In this document: positions 38,259-46,689 of the stretch, in pieces
How positions within the stretch are numbered: position 1 is the stretch's first letter
Layout of the letters: every line of letters begins with the position of its first letter
Assembly: GCF_035325925.1 (NCBI RefSeq)
Contig: NZ_DAOKZA010000017.1
Span: forward strand, 1 to 64,000
Origin: Calidifontimicrobium sp035325925
Lineage (GTDB): Bacteria; Pseudomonadota; Gammaproteobacteria; Burkholderiales; Burkholderiaceae_C
DNA: 64,000 bases
Direction of reading: 5' to 3'
The notes under the pieces: generated by a model
Seen by the model: the letters and a program-made list of their open reading frames with translations, nothing else
Databases searched by the model: none
What the model was told of the DNA's origin: nothing
Program-made: the position numbers and the translations under genes

Positions 38259-39437
38259 ATGGAGGGGGTCGATGCGCTGGTCGTCGGCGCCGGCCTCGTC
38301 GGCCTGGCGGTGGCGCGCGCCCTGGCGCGCGGCGGCCTGGCGGTGTGGATCGTCGAGCGCGAAGCCGGCATCGGCACCGGCGTGTCGTCGCGCAGCAGCG
38401 AGGTCATCCACGCGGGGCTGTACCACCCGCCCGGCAGCTGGAAGGCGCGGCTGTGCGTGCGGGGCAGGCAGATGCTCTACGCCTACTGCGTCGAACGCGG
38501 CATCGCGCACCGCCGCTGCGGCAAGCTGGTCGTCGCGCACGACGAGTCCGAGTGCGGCAAGCTGCCGGCCCTGCAGGCGCAGTCGCGGTCAGCAGGGGTC
38601 GACGACCTGCGGCTGCTCGACGGCGACGCCGCGCGGCGGCTCGAGCCGGCGCTGGCGTGCCGTGCCGCGCTGTGGTCGCCGTCGAGCGGCATCGTCGACA
38701 GCCATGCGCTGATGCTGTCGCTGCTCGGCGACGCCGAAGCGGCCGGCGCGATGCTGGCGTTGCGCAGCCGCTTCGTCGCGGCGCGACGCGCCGACGCGCA
38801 CTGGCGCGTGCGCGTCGCCGCCGCCGACGGGACCGGCGAGGAAGCGGTGTTCGACGCGCGCTGGCTCGTCAACGCCGGTGGCCTCGGGGCGCAGGCGGTG
38901 GCAGCGGCGATCGAGGGTTTCCCCGCCGCGGCGATCCCGCCGCGCCGTCTGGCCAAGGGGCACTACTTCGCGTCGACGGTGCGCACCCCGTTCACGCGCC
39001 TGATCTACCCGCTGCCCGCCGACGGCGGGCTCGGCGTGCACCTGACGCTGGACCTCGGCGGCCAGGCGCGATTCGGCCCCGACGTCGAGTGGCTGGATGT
39101 CGACGGCAGCGTCGACGACCTCACGCTCGACTACCGCGTCGACGCGTCGCGCGCCGCCGCCTTCGCCGCCGCCGTGCGGCGCTACTGGCCGGCGTTGCCC
39201 GACGCCGCGCTGGTGCCGGCGTACAGCGGCTTCCGGCCGAAGATCGCGGGCCCCGGCCAGCCGGCGGCCGACTTCCGCATCGACGGCCCGGCGCAGCACG
39301 GCTGCGGCGGCGTCGTGCAGCTGTTCGGCATCGAGTCGCCGGGGCTGACCGCGTCGCTGGCCCTCGGCGAGGCGGTGGCCGCACTGGTTGCCGGGACCGA
39401 TCCCGAGTCGCCGCCGGACCGCTGGCGGCCGGCTTGA
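38259..39437 (+). CDS. FAD-dependent oxidoreductase, L-2-hydroxyglutarate oxidase-like
   Basis: The 392-residue DAO-fold protein has the dinucleotide motif ALVVGAGLVGLAVARALARGG, the SSRSSEVIHAGLYHPPGSWKARLCVRG segment characteristic of L-2-hydroxyglutarate dehydrogenases (LhgO/YgaF), and the C-terminal FGIESPGLTASLALGE. It likely oxidises an L-2-hydroxyacid and passes electrons to quinone. It follows the adenosyltransferase by 24 bases and may share its transcript. Confidence 0.8.
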   Translation: MEGVDALVVGAGLVGLAVARALARGGLAVWIVEREAGIGTGVSSRSSEVIHAGLYHPPGSWKARLCVRGRQMLYAYCVERGIAHRRCGKLVVAHDESECGKLPALQAQSRSAGVDDLRLLDGDAARRLEPALACRAALWSPSSGIVDSHALMLSLLGDAEAAGAMLALRSRFVAARRADAHWRVRVAAADGTGEEAVFDARWLVNAGGLGAQAVAAAIEGFPAAAIPPRRLAKGHYFASTVRTPFTRLIYPLPADGGLGVHLTLDLGGQARFGPDVEWLDVDGSVDDLTLDYRVDASRAAAFAAAVRRYWPALPDAALVPAYSGFRPKIAGPGQPAADFRIDGPAQHGCGGVVQLFGIESPGLTASLALGEAVAALVAGTDPESPPDRWRPA

Positions 39438-39485
39438 TCCCGACGATCCCCGTCCGCAGACGCACGACTGCGCGCGCGTCCGCAG

Positions 39486-39525
39486 GCCGCTGCGGATCCG
39501 GCTCGGCCGGTCCCCCGGGGGACCT
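39486..39525 (-). repeat. Partial copy of the dispersed hairpin repeat
   Basis: On the minus strand the fragment reads GGTCCCCCGGGGGACCGG, then CCGAGCCGGATCCGCAGCGGC. It keeps the C/G stem and the terminal CCGGATCCGC part but lacks the middle. It lies between the convergent ends of the oxidoreductase gene and the 103-residue gene. Confidence 0.5.
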
Positions 39526-39836
39526 CAGTACCCGGTGGTCATCGCCGGGACGTCGACGACGATCGTCGCGCGGTCGAGCGCGCCGGCTGCGGCACGCGCG
39601 TAGTCGCGCGCGTACGCCGCGTCGGCGAAGCCGCGCGGCCCGACCGCCGCGGCGACGGCAAGCAGCTTGTCGGCGCTGAGCACCTTGCCGCTGGCCTGCT
39701 GCAGCGTGCAGCCGTTGCGTTCGAACTGCTCGTCGAGCCAGGCGCGCGCGGCCTGCGGCGCCATCGGCTCGGCGCCGTCGAGGGCGACGTCGAACTCCTC
39801 GCGTTCGGAAAAGCGGACGAGCACGCGGCTGCGCAT
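39525..39836 (-). CDS. Hypothetical protein, 103 residues
   Basis: I do not recognise this protein. It is small and soluble (MRSRVLVRFSEREEFDVALDG at the start, TIVVDVPAM near the end), with alternating strand and helix character. A GGAG lies before the ATG and codon use is like its neighbours. It follows aroG on the minus strand, so it may be read from the aroG transcript. Confidence 0.6.
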   Translation of the reverse strand: MRSRVLVRFSEREEFDVALDGAEPMAPQAARAWLDEQFERNGCTLQQASGKVLSADKLLAVAAAVGPRGFADAAYARDYARAAAGALDRATIVVDVPAMTTGY

Positions 39837-39885
39837 CGGGGACTCCGTGGACGTCGGATCGGCAGGGGTGGATCGTAGCGCGGCG

Positions 39886-41007
39886 TCAGCCGCGGCGTGC
39901 CTTCACCGCGCCGGCCAGCACCTCGAGCACCTCGACCGACTGCTCCCAGCCCAGGCAGGCGTCGGTGATGCTCCTGCCGTACTCGAGTTGCGCCGGGTCG
40001 TCCTTGCCGGCGGTGAACTTCTGGCTGCCCTCGTGCAGGTGGCTCTCGACCATCGCGCCGAAGATGCACTGGCTGCCGCCGGCCACCTGCTGCGCGATGT
40101 CGCGCGCCACGTCGACCTGCCGGCGGTGCTGCTTGGCGCTGTTCGCGTGGCTGCAGTCGACCATCAGCCGGCACGGCAGCTTGGCGGCCTCGATCTCGCG
40201 GCACGCCGCGGCGACATGCTCGGCGTCGTGGTTCGGCGTCTTGCCGCCGCGCAGGATCACGTGGCAGTCCTTGTTGCCCTTGGTCTGCACGATCGCCACC
40301 TGGCCGTTCTTGTGCACCGACAGGAAGTGGTGCGCGCGCATCGCGGCCTGGATCGCGTCGGTGGCGATCTTGATGTTGCCGTCGGTGCCGTTCTTGAAGC
40401 CGATCGGCGCCGACAGCCCGCTGGCCAGCTCGCGGTGCACCTGGCTCTCGGTGGTGCGCGCGCCGATCGCCCCCCAGCTGATCAGGTCGCCGATGTACTG
40501 CGGGCTGATCACGTCGAGGAACTCGCTGCCCGCCGGCAGCCCGAGGCGGTTGATGTCGAGCAGCAACTGGCGCGCGATGCGCAGCCCCTCGTCGATGCGG
40601 AAGCTCTCGTCGAGGTACGGGTCGTTGATCAGCCCTTTCCAGCCCACGGTGGTGCGCGGTTTCTCGAAGTACACGCGCATCACCACCTCGAGCGTGTCGG
40701 CATGGCGGTCGCGCAGCGGCTTGAGCCGGCGCGCGTAGTCCATCGCCGCGGCGGGGTCGTGGATCGAGCACGGGCCGATCACCACCAGCAGCCGGTCGTC
40801 CTTGCCGTGCAGGATCTGGCGGATGCGCCGGCGCGTGTCGACCACCAGCGACTCCATCGGGGTGCCGCGGATCGGGAAGAAGCGGATCAGGTGCTCCGGC
40901 GGCGGCAACGGGATGATGTCCTTGATGCGCTCGTCGTCGGTCTGGCTGGTGCGGTCCGGCGGCGGCGCTTGCCGGGTCTCGGCGGCGTGGGCGGCTTTGG
41001 CGGTCAT
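39886..41007 (-). CDS. aroG: 3-deoxy-7-phosphoheptulonate (DAHP) synthase, class I
   Basis: The 373-residue enzyme condenses phosphoenolpyruvate and erythrose-4-phosphate, the first step of aromatic amino-acid synthesis. It has VVIGPCSIHDPAAAMDYA, MRVYFEKPRTTVGWKGLINDP, ISWGAIGARTTESQVHRELASG, GFKNGTDGNI and MVDCSHANSAK, all typical of AroF/G/H. AGGAG precedes the ATG. It lies behind an aromatic-residue leader peptide and an intrinsic terminator (41058-41188), which should make its transcription depend on charged aromatic tRNA. Confidence 0.95.
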   Translation of the reverse strand: MTAKAAHAAETRQAPPPDRTSQTDDERIKDIIPLPPPEHLIRFFPIRGTPMESLVVDTRRRIRQILHGKDDRLLVVIGPCSIHDPAAAMDYARRLKPLRDRHADTLEVVMRVYFEKPRTTVGWKGLINDPYLDESFRIDEGLRIARQLLLDINRLGLPAGSEFLDVISPQYIGDLISWGAIGARTTESQVHRELASGLSAPIGFKNGTDGNIKIATDAIQAAMRAHHFLSVHKNGQVAIVQTKGNKDCHVILRGGKTPNHDAEHVAAACREIEAAKLPCRLMVDCSHANSAKQHRRQVDVARDIAQQVAGGSQCIFGAMVESHLHEGSQKFTAGKDDPAQLEYGRSITDACLGWEQSVEVLEVLAGAVKARRG

Positions 41008-41057
41008 CTCGGCTCCTGCGGGGTGCGAAGGTGGGTATCGGAGAGGCGGGGAGGGCG

Positions 41058-41087
41058 AAAAAAAACCGCCGGGGTTCACCCGGCGGT
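41058..41087 (-). terminator. Intrinsic terminator of the aroG attenuator
   Basis: Read on the minus strand: ACCGCCGGG, a five-base loop, CCCGGCGGT, then eight T. This is the only canonical hairpin plus T-run I noticed in the window. It lies 50 bases upstream of the aroG start and 26 bases after the leader-peptide stop. Leader segment CCCCGGCG (41134-41141) can pair with its 5' arm, giving an alternative antiterminator. Confidence 0.85.
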
Positions 41088-41113
41088 CTTCAGGATTCGG
41101 TCGGCTCGTTCGT

Positions 41114-41188
41114 CTACGCGCTGTCCTCTCCTGCGCCGGGGCGCCGCGAGAACCAAAAGTACGCAAAGAAGAACGTGAAGCGCGACAT
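41114..41188 (-). CDS. Aromatic-rich leader peptide of the aroG attenuator (24 residues)
   Basis: The short reading frame begins MSRFTFFFAYFWFS and stops at TAG (41114). Six of residues 4-13 are Phe, with one Tyr and one Trp, a density impossible to credit to chance in this genome. Ribosome stalling at residues 6-8 would leave 41134-41141 free to pair with the terminator's 5' arm and allow read-through into aroG. Completion of the peptide would cover that segment and let the terminator form. No ribosome site precedes the ATG. The peptide is expected to have no role beyond its own translation. Confidence 0.85.
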   Translation of the reverse strand: MSRFTFFFAYFWFSRRPGAGEDSA

Positions 41189-41197
41189 GCGGTGGCG

Positions 41198-41228
41198 AAT
41201 GTAGCACGCCGGTGTTGCAGTGCGTCAA
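41198..41228 (-). promoter_or_regulatory. Candidate promoter of the aroG leader
   Basis: On the minus strand TTGACG (41223-41228) and an extended -10, TGC-TACATT (41198-41203), are separated by 19 bases. The predicted start near 41191 would put the leader-peptide ATG only about three bases into the transcript, so the leader may be translated without a ribosome site. The rest of 41204-41310 up to uup holds no gene. Confidence 0.45.
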
Positions 41229-41310
41229 GCGCAGCGGCAGCCGGCGTGGTCGGCAGGCGACGCCCCTCCGGCGACGGGTACAGTGCCGCGTCCGCACGCC
41301 GCACGCACCG

Positions 41311-43176
41311 ATGGCCGTCCTGTCGCTCGCCAACGCCCACCTCGCCTACGGCCATGTGCCGCTGCTCGACGGTGCGGGCTTCTCGCTCGACGCCGGCGAG
41401 CGGCTCGGGCTGATCGGGCGCAACGGCGCAGGCAAGTCGTCGTTGCTGAAGGTCGTCGCCGGGCTGGAGAAGCCCGACGACGGGCTGCTGCAGCTCACGC
41501 AGGGGCTGCGCATCCGCTACGTGCCGCAGGAGCCGGTGTTCGACGAGGCCGTGACCGTGTTCGACGCCGTGGCCGACGGCGTCGCCGATGCGCGTGCACT
41601 GCGCGCGCAGTACGAGGCGCATGCGCCGGGGGTCGACCTCGACGCGCTGCAGACGCGCATCGAGGCGCTCGGCGCGTGGAACTGGGAGACGCGCGTGCAC
41701 ACCACGCTGCAGCGGCTGGGCCTCGACGGTGCGCGGCGCCTCGGCGAGCTCTCGGGCGGGCTGCGCAAGCGCGTCGCGCTGGCGCAGGCGCTGGTGGCGC
41801 TGCCCGACGTGCTGCTGCTCGACGAGCCGACGAACCACCTCGACCTCGACGCGATCGCCTGGCTCGAGGCGCTGCTGCGCGACTTCGCGGGCAGCGTCAT
41901 CGTCGTCACGCACGACCGCGCGTTCCTCGACGCGGTGTGCACGCGCATCCTCGAGCTCGACCGCGGGCAGATCCGCAGCTACCCGGGCAACTTCGCCGCC
42001 TACGAGCGCGCGAAGGAGCACGAGCTCGCCGCCGAGGCGCTGGCGAATGCGCGCGCCGACAAGCTGCTCGCGCAGGAGGAGGTGTGGATCCGCCAGGGCG
42101 TCGAGGCGCGACGCACGCGCAGCGTCGCCCGGGTGCAGCGGCTGCAGGCGCTGCGCGCGCAACGCGCGGCGCGGCGCGAGGCGCTGGGCCAGGTGCGGCT
42201 CGAGGTCGACGCCGGCGCGCGCAGCGGGCGCATCGTCGCCGAGCTGCGCGACGTGACGATGAGGTTCGGCGACCACGCCGTCGTCGAGCGCTTCAGCGCG
42301 ACGATCCTGCGCGGCGACAAGGTCGGCCTGATCGGCCCGAACGGCGCCGGCAAGACGACGCTGCTCAAGCTGATCCTCGGCGACCTGCAGCCGACCGCGG
42401 GCACCGTGCGCCTGGGCACGAAGCTGCAGGTGGCCTACTTCGACCAGCTGCGCAGTGCGCTGGACCTGGACGCGACGCTGGCCGACACGATCAGCCCCGG
42501 CAGCGAGTGGATCGACACCGCCGGCGGTCGCAAGCACGTGATGAGCTACCTCGGCGACTTCCTGTTCGCGCCCGAGCGCGCGAACTCGCCGGTGCGCACG
42601 CTGTCGGGGGGCGAGCGCAACCGCCTGCTGCTCGCACGCCTGTTCGCGCTGCCGGCCAACGTGCTGGTGCTCGACGAGCCGACCAACGACCTCGACATCG
42701 ACACGCTCGAGCTGCTCGAACAGCTGCTGCAGGACTACCGCGGCACGGTGTTCCTCGTCAGCCACGACCGGCGCTTCCTCGACAACGTCGTCACCAGCAC
42801 GATCGCGTACGAAGGCGACGCGCGCTGGCGCGAGTACGAAGGCGGCTACGAGGACTGGAAGCTGCAGCGCGAACGCCGTGCCGCGGTCGCCGTGCCGCCG
42901 CCGGCGGCCGCGACCCCCCCGGCCGCGGCAAGGGCCACGCCGGCGGCGAAACCCGCGCGCAAGCTCGGCTTCAAGGAGCGGCGCGAACTCGACGAGCTGC
43001 CCGCGCGCATCGAGGCGCTCGAGGCCGAACAGAAGGCGCTGACCGAGCGCCTGGCCAGCGCCGACCTGTACACGCGCGAGCCGCAGACCGTGGCTGCGCT
43101 GCAGGCGCGTTACGCGCAGATCGAGGACGAGTTGATGGCGGCGCTGGAGCGCTGGGAGGCGCTCGGGTCGCGCTGA
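41311..43176 (+). CDS. uup: ABC-F family ATPase Uup
   Basis: The 621-residue protein has two ABC ATPase domains without membrane helices: Walker A GRNGAGKSS and GPNGAGKTT, signatures ELSGGLRKR and TLSGGERNR, Walker B LLLDEPTNHLD and LVLDEPTNDLD. An Ala/Pro linker leads to a C-terminal coiled coil (about residues 560-615, FKERRELDELPARIEALEAEQKALTERL). That tail identifies Uup among ABC-F proteins, which act on ribosomes and in limiting transposon excision. Confidence 0.92.
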   Translation: MAVLSLANAHLAYGHVPLLDGAGFSLDAGERLGLIGRNGAGKSSLLKVVAGLEKPDDGLLQLTQGLRIRYVPQEPVFDEAVTVFDAVADGVADARALRAQYEAHAPGVDLDALQTRIEALGAWNWETRVHTTLQRLGLDGARRLGELSGGLRKRVALAQALVALPDVLLLDEPTNHLDLDAIAWLEALLRDFAGSVIVVTHDRAFLDAVCTRILELDRGQIRSYPGNFAAYERAKEHELAAEALANARADKLLAQEEVWIRQGVEARRTRSVARVQRLQALRAQRAARREALGQVRLEVDAGARSGRIVAELRDVTMRFGDHAVVERFSATILRGDKVGLIGPNGAGKTTLLKLILGDLQPTAGTVRLGTKLQVAYFDQLRSALDLDATLADTISPGSEWIDTAGGRKHVMSYLGDFLFAPERANSPVRTLSGGERNRLLLARLFALPANVLVLDEPTNDLDIDTLELLEQLLQDYRGTVFLVSHDRRFLDNVVTSTIAYEGDARWREYEGGYEDWKLQRERRAAVAVPPPAAATPPAAARATPAAKPARKLGFKERRELDELPARIEALEAEQKALTERLASADLYTREPQTVAALQARYAQIEDELMAALERWEALGSR

Positions 43177-43286
43177 ACGTCACGATGCCCGAGCGCCCGG
43201 GCCATGCAGGTCGTTCACCGACAACGCATTGGTCATGAGTGTGCACTTACATTTGACGTTCGCTGTGTCGAATGCCACAGCGTTCG

Positions 43287-43351
43287 TTTACCTTTCGCTA
43301 TCGACGGTATTTCCGCAATCAATCCCGTAGATGCTGCATCGCACCTAAAAT
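43287..43351 (+). promoter_or_regulatory. OxyR-like site and -10 upstream of ahpC
   Basis: A four-part pattern TTTA-N7-CTAT-N7-ATTT-N7-CAAT (43287-43323) matches the OxyR consensus (ATAG/CTAT quartets, N7 spacing) at 10 of 16 positions. TAAAAT (43346-43351) is a good -10, and the -35 position is non-consensus and begins where the OxyR-like site ends. This is the geometry of an OxyR-activated promoter. The region is AT-rich compared with its surroundings. Confidence 0.45.
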
Positions 43352-43406
43352 CCTTTCTGTCGATTCTTCAGTTTCCATCAACCCTTTCTATCGACAGGAG
43401 TCCGCG

Positions 43407-43970
43407 ATGTCCATCATCAACACCCAAGTCCAGCCGTTCAAGACCACCGCGTTCCACAACGGCAAGTTCGTCGACCTGACGAACGAGTCGCTGAAGGGCA
43501 AGTGGTCGGTGCTGATCTTCATGCCGGCGGCGTTCACCTTCAACTGCCCGACCGAGGTCGAGGATGCGGCCGACAACTACGCCCAGTTCAAGGACCTGGG
43601 CGCCGAGGTCTACATCGTGACCACCGACACGCACTTCTCGCACAAGGTGTGGCACGAGACCAGCCCGGCCGTGGGCAAGGCGCGCTTCCCGCTGGTCGGC
43701 GACCCGACGCACACGCTCACGCGCATGTTCGGCGTGCACATCGAGGAAGAGGGCCTGGCGCTGCGCGGCACCTTCATCGTCAACCCCGACGGCGTGGTCA
43801 AGACCGCCGAGGTGCACGACAACGCGATCGCGCGTGACGTCAAGGAGACGCTGCGCAAGCTCAAGGCCGCGCAGTACGTCGCGAAGAACCCCGGCCAGGT
43901 CTGCCCGGCCAAGTGGAACGAAGGTGCGGCGACGCTGACCCCGTCGCTGGACCTGGTGGGCAAGATCTGA
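43407..43970 (+). CDS. ahpC: Alkyl hydroperoxide reductase subunit C (peroxiredoxin)
   Basis: The 187-residue 2-Cys peroxiredoxin has peroxidatic Cys47 in AFTFNCPTEVEDAADNY and resolving Cys166 in NPGQVCPAKW. The C-terminal YVAKNPGQVCPAKWNEGAATLTPSLDLVGKI is the typical AhpC tail. It reduces H2O2 and organic peroxides and is recycled by AhpF, encoded 287 bases downstream. ACAGGAG precedes the ATG. Confidence 0.97.
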   Translation: MSIINTQVQPFKTTAFHNGKFVDLTNESLKGKWSVLIFMPAAFTFNCPTEVEDAADNYAQFKDLGAEVYIVTTDTHFSHKVWHETSPAVGKARFPLVGDPTHTLTRMFGVHIEEEGLALRGTFIVNPDGVVKTAEVHDNAIARDVKETLRKLKAAQYVAKNPGQVCPAKWNEGAATLTPSLDLVGKI

Positions 43971-44021
43971 TCGGCCCCACCGGCTGCGCCCGTCGCGCCT
44001 TCTCTCGAGGGGCCGAGCCCG

Positions 44022-44052
44022 GGCACGGAAGGTCCAGTGGACCTTCCGTGCC
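44022..44052. repeat. 31-base palindrome between ahpC and ahpF
   Basis: Two perfect 15-base arms (GGCACGGAAGGTCCA and its complement) flank one base. It lies 51 bases after the ahpC stop. A hairpin here could protect or end the ahpC transcript, giving more AhpC than AhpF. No T-run follows. Confidence 0.7.
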
Positions 44053-44098
44053 AGGCGAGGAGCACCTGGCCGTGAGACCCGGCGCGGCCTGCAAGGCC

Positions 44099-44140
44099 CG
44101 CCAGCGGACCGGCAGCCCCGGATCCCCGGCGGCCGCCCGA
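44099..44140 (+). repeat. Partial copy of the dispersed hairpin repeat (ahpC-ahpF gap)
   Basis: Contains CGCCAGCGGACCGGCA, then CCCCGGATCC and CGGCGGCCGC, the last third of the element seen at 61246. The C/G stem is missing. Confidence 0.5.
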
Positions 44141-44257
44141 CCCGCGGCGCGTTCGCTGCCCCTGCTCGACTGAACCTCCGGGCCCAGTCGCGAGAGCCCG
44201 GCCGGGCTTTCGCGACCGGGCCGGGACCCACCCGCCCGTCACTTTCAGGAGATCGCC

Positions 44258-45829
44258 ATGCTCGACGCCAACCTCAAGGCCCAGCTCGCCGCCTACCTCG
44301 GTCGCATCACGCAGCCGGTGGAGCTCGTCGCGTCGCTCGACGGTCGCGCCGAATCGGCACAGATGCGCGAGCTGCTCGAAGTCATCGCCGGCCTCAGCGA
44401 CAAGGTGAGCGCCCGCTTCGACGGTAGCGACACGCGCCGGCCCTCGTTCCAGATCACGCGCGCCGGCGCCGACATGGGCGTGCGCTTCGCCGCGGTGCCG
44501 ATGGGCCACGAGTTCACGTCGCTGGTGCTCGCGCTGCTGCAGGCCGGCGGCCACCCGCCGAAGGTCGACGCCGAGGTGATCGAGCAGATCCAGGCGCTGC
44601 GCCCCGAAGGCGAACTGGTGTTCGAGACCTGGATGAGCCTGACCTGCCACAACTGCCCCGACGTCGTGCAGGCGCTGAACCTGATGGCGGTGCTCAACCC
44701 GCGCATCCGCCACGTCGCGATCGACGGCGGGCTGTTCCAGGACGAGGTCGAGCAGCGCCAGATCATGGCCGTGCCCAGTGTGTTCCTCAATGGGCAGCCG
44801 TTCGCGTCGGGCCGCATGGAGCTCGCCGAGGTCCTGGCCAAGGTCGACACCGGCGCGGCGGCGCGCGACGCCGCCAAGCTCGGCGCGAAGGCGCCGTTCG
44901 ACGTGCTGATCGTCGGCGGCGGGCCGGCCGGCGCCGCCGCGGCGGTGTACGCCGCGCGCAAGGGCATCCGCACCGGCGTCGTCGCCGAGCGCTTCGGCGG
45001 CCAGACGCTCGACACGCTGGGCATCGAGAACTTCGTCTCCGTGCCGTATACCGAGGGGCCGAAGTTCGCCGCCGCGCTCGAGGCGCACGTGCGCACCTAC
45101 GAAGTCGACGTGATCAACGGCCAGCGCGTGGCGGCGCTCGAGCCGGCCGCCCGGCCGGGCGGACTCGCGACCGTGACGCTGGCCAACGGCGCCGAGCTCA
45201 AGGGCCGCACCGTCGTCCTGGCCACCGGCGCACGCTGGAGGAACATCGGCGTGCCGGGCGAGGAGCAGTACAAGACCAAGGGGGTCGCGTACTGCCCGCA
45301 CTGCGACGGGCCGCTGTTCAAGGGCAAGAAGGTCGCGGTGATCGGCGGCGGCAACTCGGGCGTCGAGGCGGCGATCGACCTCGCCGGCGTCGTCGAGCAC
45401 GTCACGCTGATCGAATTCGCCGACCAGCTCAAGGCCGACGCGGTGCTGGTGGACAAGCTGAAAAGCCTGCCCAACGTGACGATCCACGTCAACGCGCAGA
45501 CCACCGAGATCACCGGCGACGGACAGAAGGTCGACGGCCTGGTCTACAAGGACCGCGCCAGCGGCGCCGAGCACCGTGTGGACCTTGCCGGCGTGTTCGT
45601 GCAGATCGGCCTGGTGCCCAACACCGAGTGGCTCAAGGGCACGGTCGAGCTCAGCCGCTACGGCGAGATCATCGTCGACGCACGCGGCGCCACCAGCGCG
45701 CCGGGGGTGTTCGCCGCCGGCGACGCGACGACGGTGCCGTACAAGCAGATCGTCATCGCCGCCGGCGACGGGGCGAAGGCGGCGCTGTCGGCGTTCGACC
45801 ACCTGATCCGCACCCCGGCCGCGGCCTGA
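44258..45829 (+). CDS. ahpF: Alkyl hydroperoxide reductase subunit F
   Basis: The 523-residue flavoprotein has an N-terminal thioredoxin-like domain with Cys130-His-Asn-Cys133. FAD (VLIVGGGPAGAAAAVYAARKG) and NADH (VAVIGGGNSGVEAAIDLAG) motifs follow, with the thioredoxin-reductase-type site Cys346-Pro-His-Cys349. It transfers electrons from NADH to AhpC. Length is normal. It is convergent with the unknown gene at 45848. Confidence 0.97.
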   Translation: MLDANLKAQLAAYLGRITQPVELVASLDGRAESAQMRELLEVIAGLSDKVSARFDGSDTRRPSFQITRAGADMGVRFAAVPMGHEFTSLVLALLQAGGHPPKVDAEVIEQIQALRPEGELVFETWMSLTCHNCPDVVQALNLMAVLNPRIRHVAIDGGLFQDEVEQRQIMAVPSVFLNGQPFASGRMELAEVLAKVDTGAAARDAAKLGAKAPFDVLIVGGGPAGAAAAVYAARKGIRTGVVAERFGGQTLDTLGIENFVSVPYTEGPKFAAALEAHVRTYEVDVINGQRVAALEPAARPGGLATVTLANGAELKGRTVVLATGARWRNIGVPGEEQYKTKGVAYCPHCDGPLFKGKKVAVIGGGNSGVEAAIDLAGVVEHVTLIEFADQLKADAVLVDKLKSLPNVTIHVNAQTTEITGDGQKVDGLVYKDRASGAEHRVDLAGVFVQIGLVPNTEWLKGTVELSRYGEIIVDARGATSAPGVFAAGDATTVPYKQIVIAAGDGAKAALSAFDHLIRTPAAA

Positions 45830-45847
45830 CCGCCGGCCCGCGGCCGG

Positions 45848-46594
45848 TCAGGCCGCGCCGAACCAGCCGACACCGCTGGCCGCCGGGTGGCTGCGGCTGA
45901 CGATCAGCCCGCCCTGCAGGTACAGCGCGTTGAGCAGCCGCATCGCGCGGCCGCGGTCGAAGCCGGGGAAGTCGGCGAGGCGGCGCAGGTTGACGGTCTC
46001 GGCCTGCAGCCGGCGCACCGCCACCTGCACGACCGCCGGCAGTTCGAGGCCGCGCAGGTCCAGCCCGGGTGCGACGCGGTAGGCCAGCGGGCCGGCGATC
46101 TCGGGCAGCAAGGCCTCGCGCGCGCCGCGCAGCGCCAGCGCCCAGGTCAGCGGCAGCAGCGGGTGGAAGTGCTCGCGCCGGCCGGCCAGCGGGTGGCTGC
46201 GGTCGCCGCGCGCGCCCAGCGCCGCCGGCTCGACGTGCATCACCTGCAGCGCGCCCAGGCGCAGCGCGAGCAGCTCGGCCAGCGGCAGCGGGCAGTGGAA
46301 CTGGCGCTCGCGCGGGTACGGCGTCAGCGGCAGCACGCGCGCGTCGGCTTGCAGGTGGATCGTCAGCGCGTGCCCGTGGCGAAGCGCGGCGGCGACCACC
46401 TCGAGCAGTTCGGCACCGCGGCCGGCCTCCTCGAATCGCCGCAGGTCCTGCCACAGCGACGGACTCAGCGTCGACAGCGGGCTCGACGCGGGGGCGGCTT
46501 CGCCGGCCACCGCGACCTCGTCGAGGTAGCGCTGGAACGCGCTGACGCGCACCAGATCGGGCCGACCCAGCGGCAGGGTCGATTCGAAGTCCAA
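45848..46594 (-). CDS. Hypothetical protein, about 248 residues
   Basis: I do not recognise this protein. It reads LDFESTLPLGRPDLVRVSAFQRYLDEVAVAG at the start and ends LNALYLQGGLIVSRSHPAASGVGWFGAA; the middle is Leu/Ala/Arg-rich with conserved-looking PLTWALALRGAREALLPE. No membrane helix or signal is evident. The proposed TTG start has GGGAG five bases upstream; the frame extends further but without a better start. It lies 95 bases after the MocR gene on the same strand. Confidence 0.55.
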   Translation of the reverse strand: MDFESTLPLGRPDLVRVSAFQRYLDEVAVAGEAAPASSPLSTLSPSLWQDLRRFEEAGRGAELLEVVAAALRHGHALTIHLQADARVLPLTPYPRERQFHCPLPLAELLALRLGALQVMHVEPAALGARGDRSHPLAGRREHFHPLLPLTWALALRGAREALLPEIAGPLAYRVAPGLDLRGLELPAVVQVAVRRLQAETVNLRRLADFPGFDRGRAMRLLNALYLQGGLIVSRSHPAASGVGWFGAA

Positions 46595-46689
46595 ACGATG
46601 CTCCCGCGGCCACGACGCGGTGGCCTTCCCTGGGCGCGCATCGTACGCCAGCTCGCCGCGGTGCCGGCCACCCCGCGGGGCGCCGTCCG

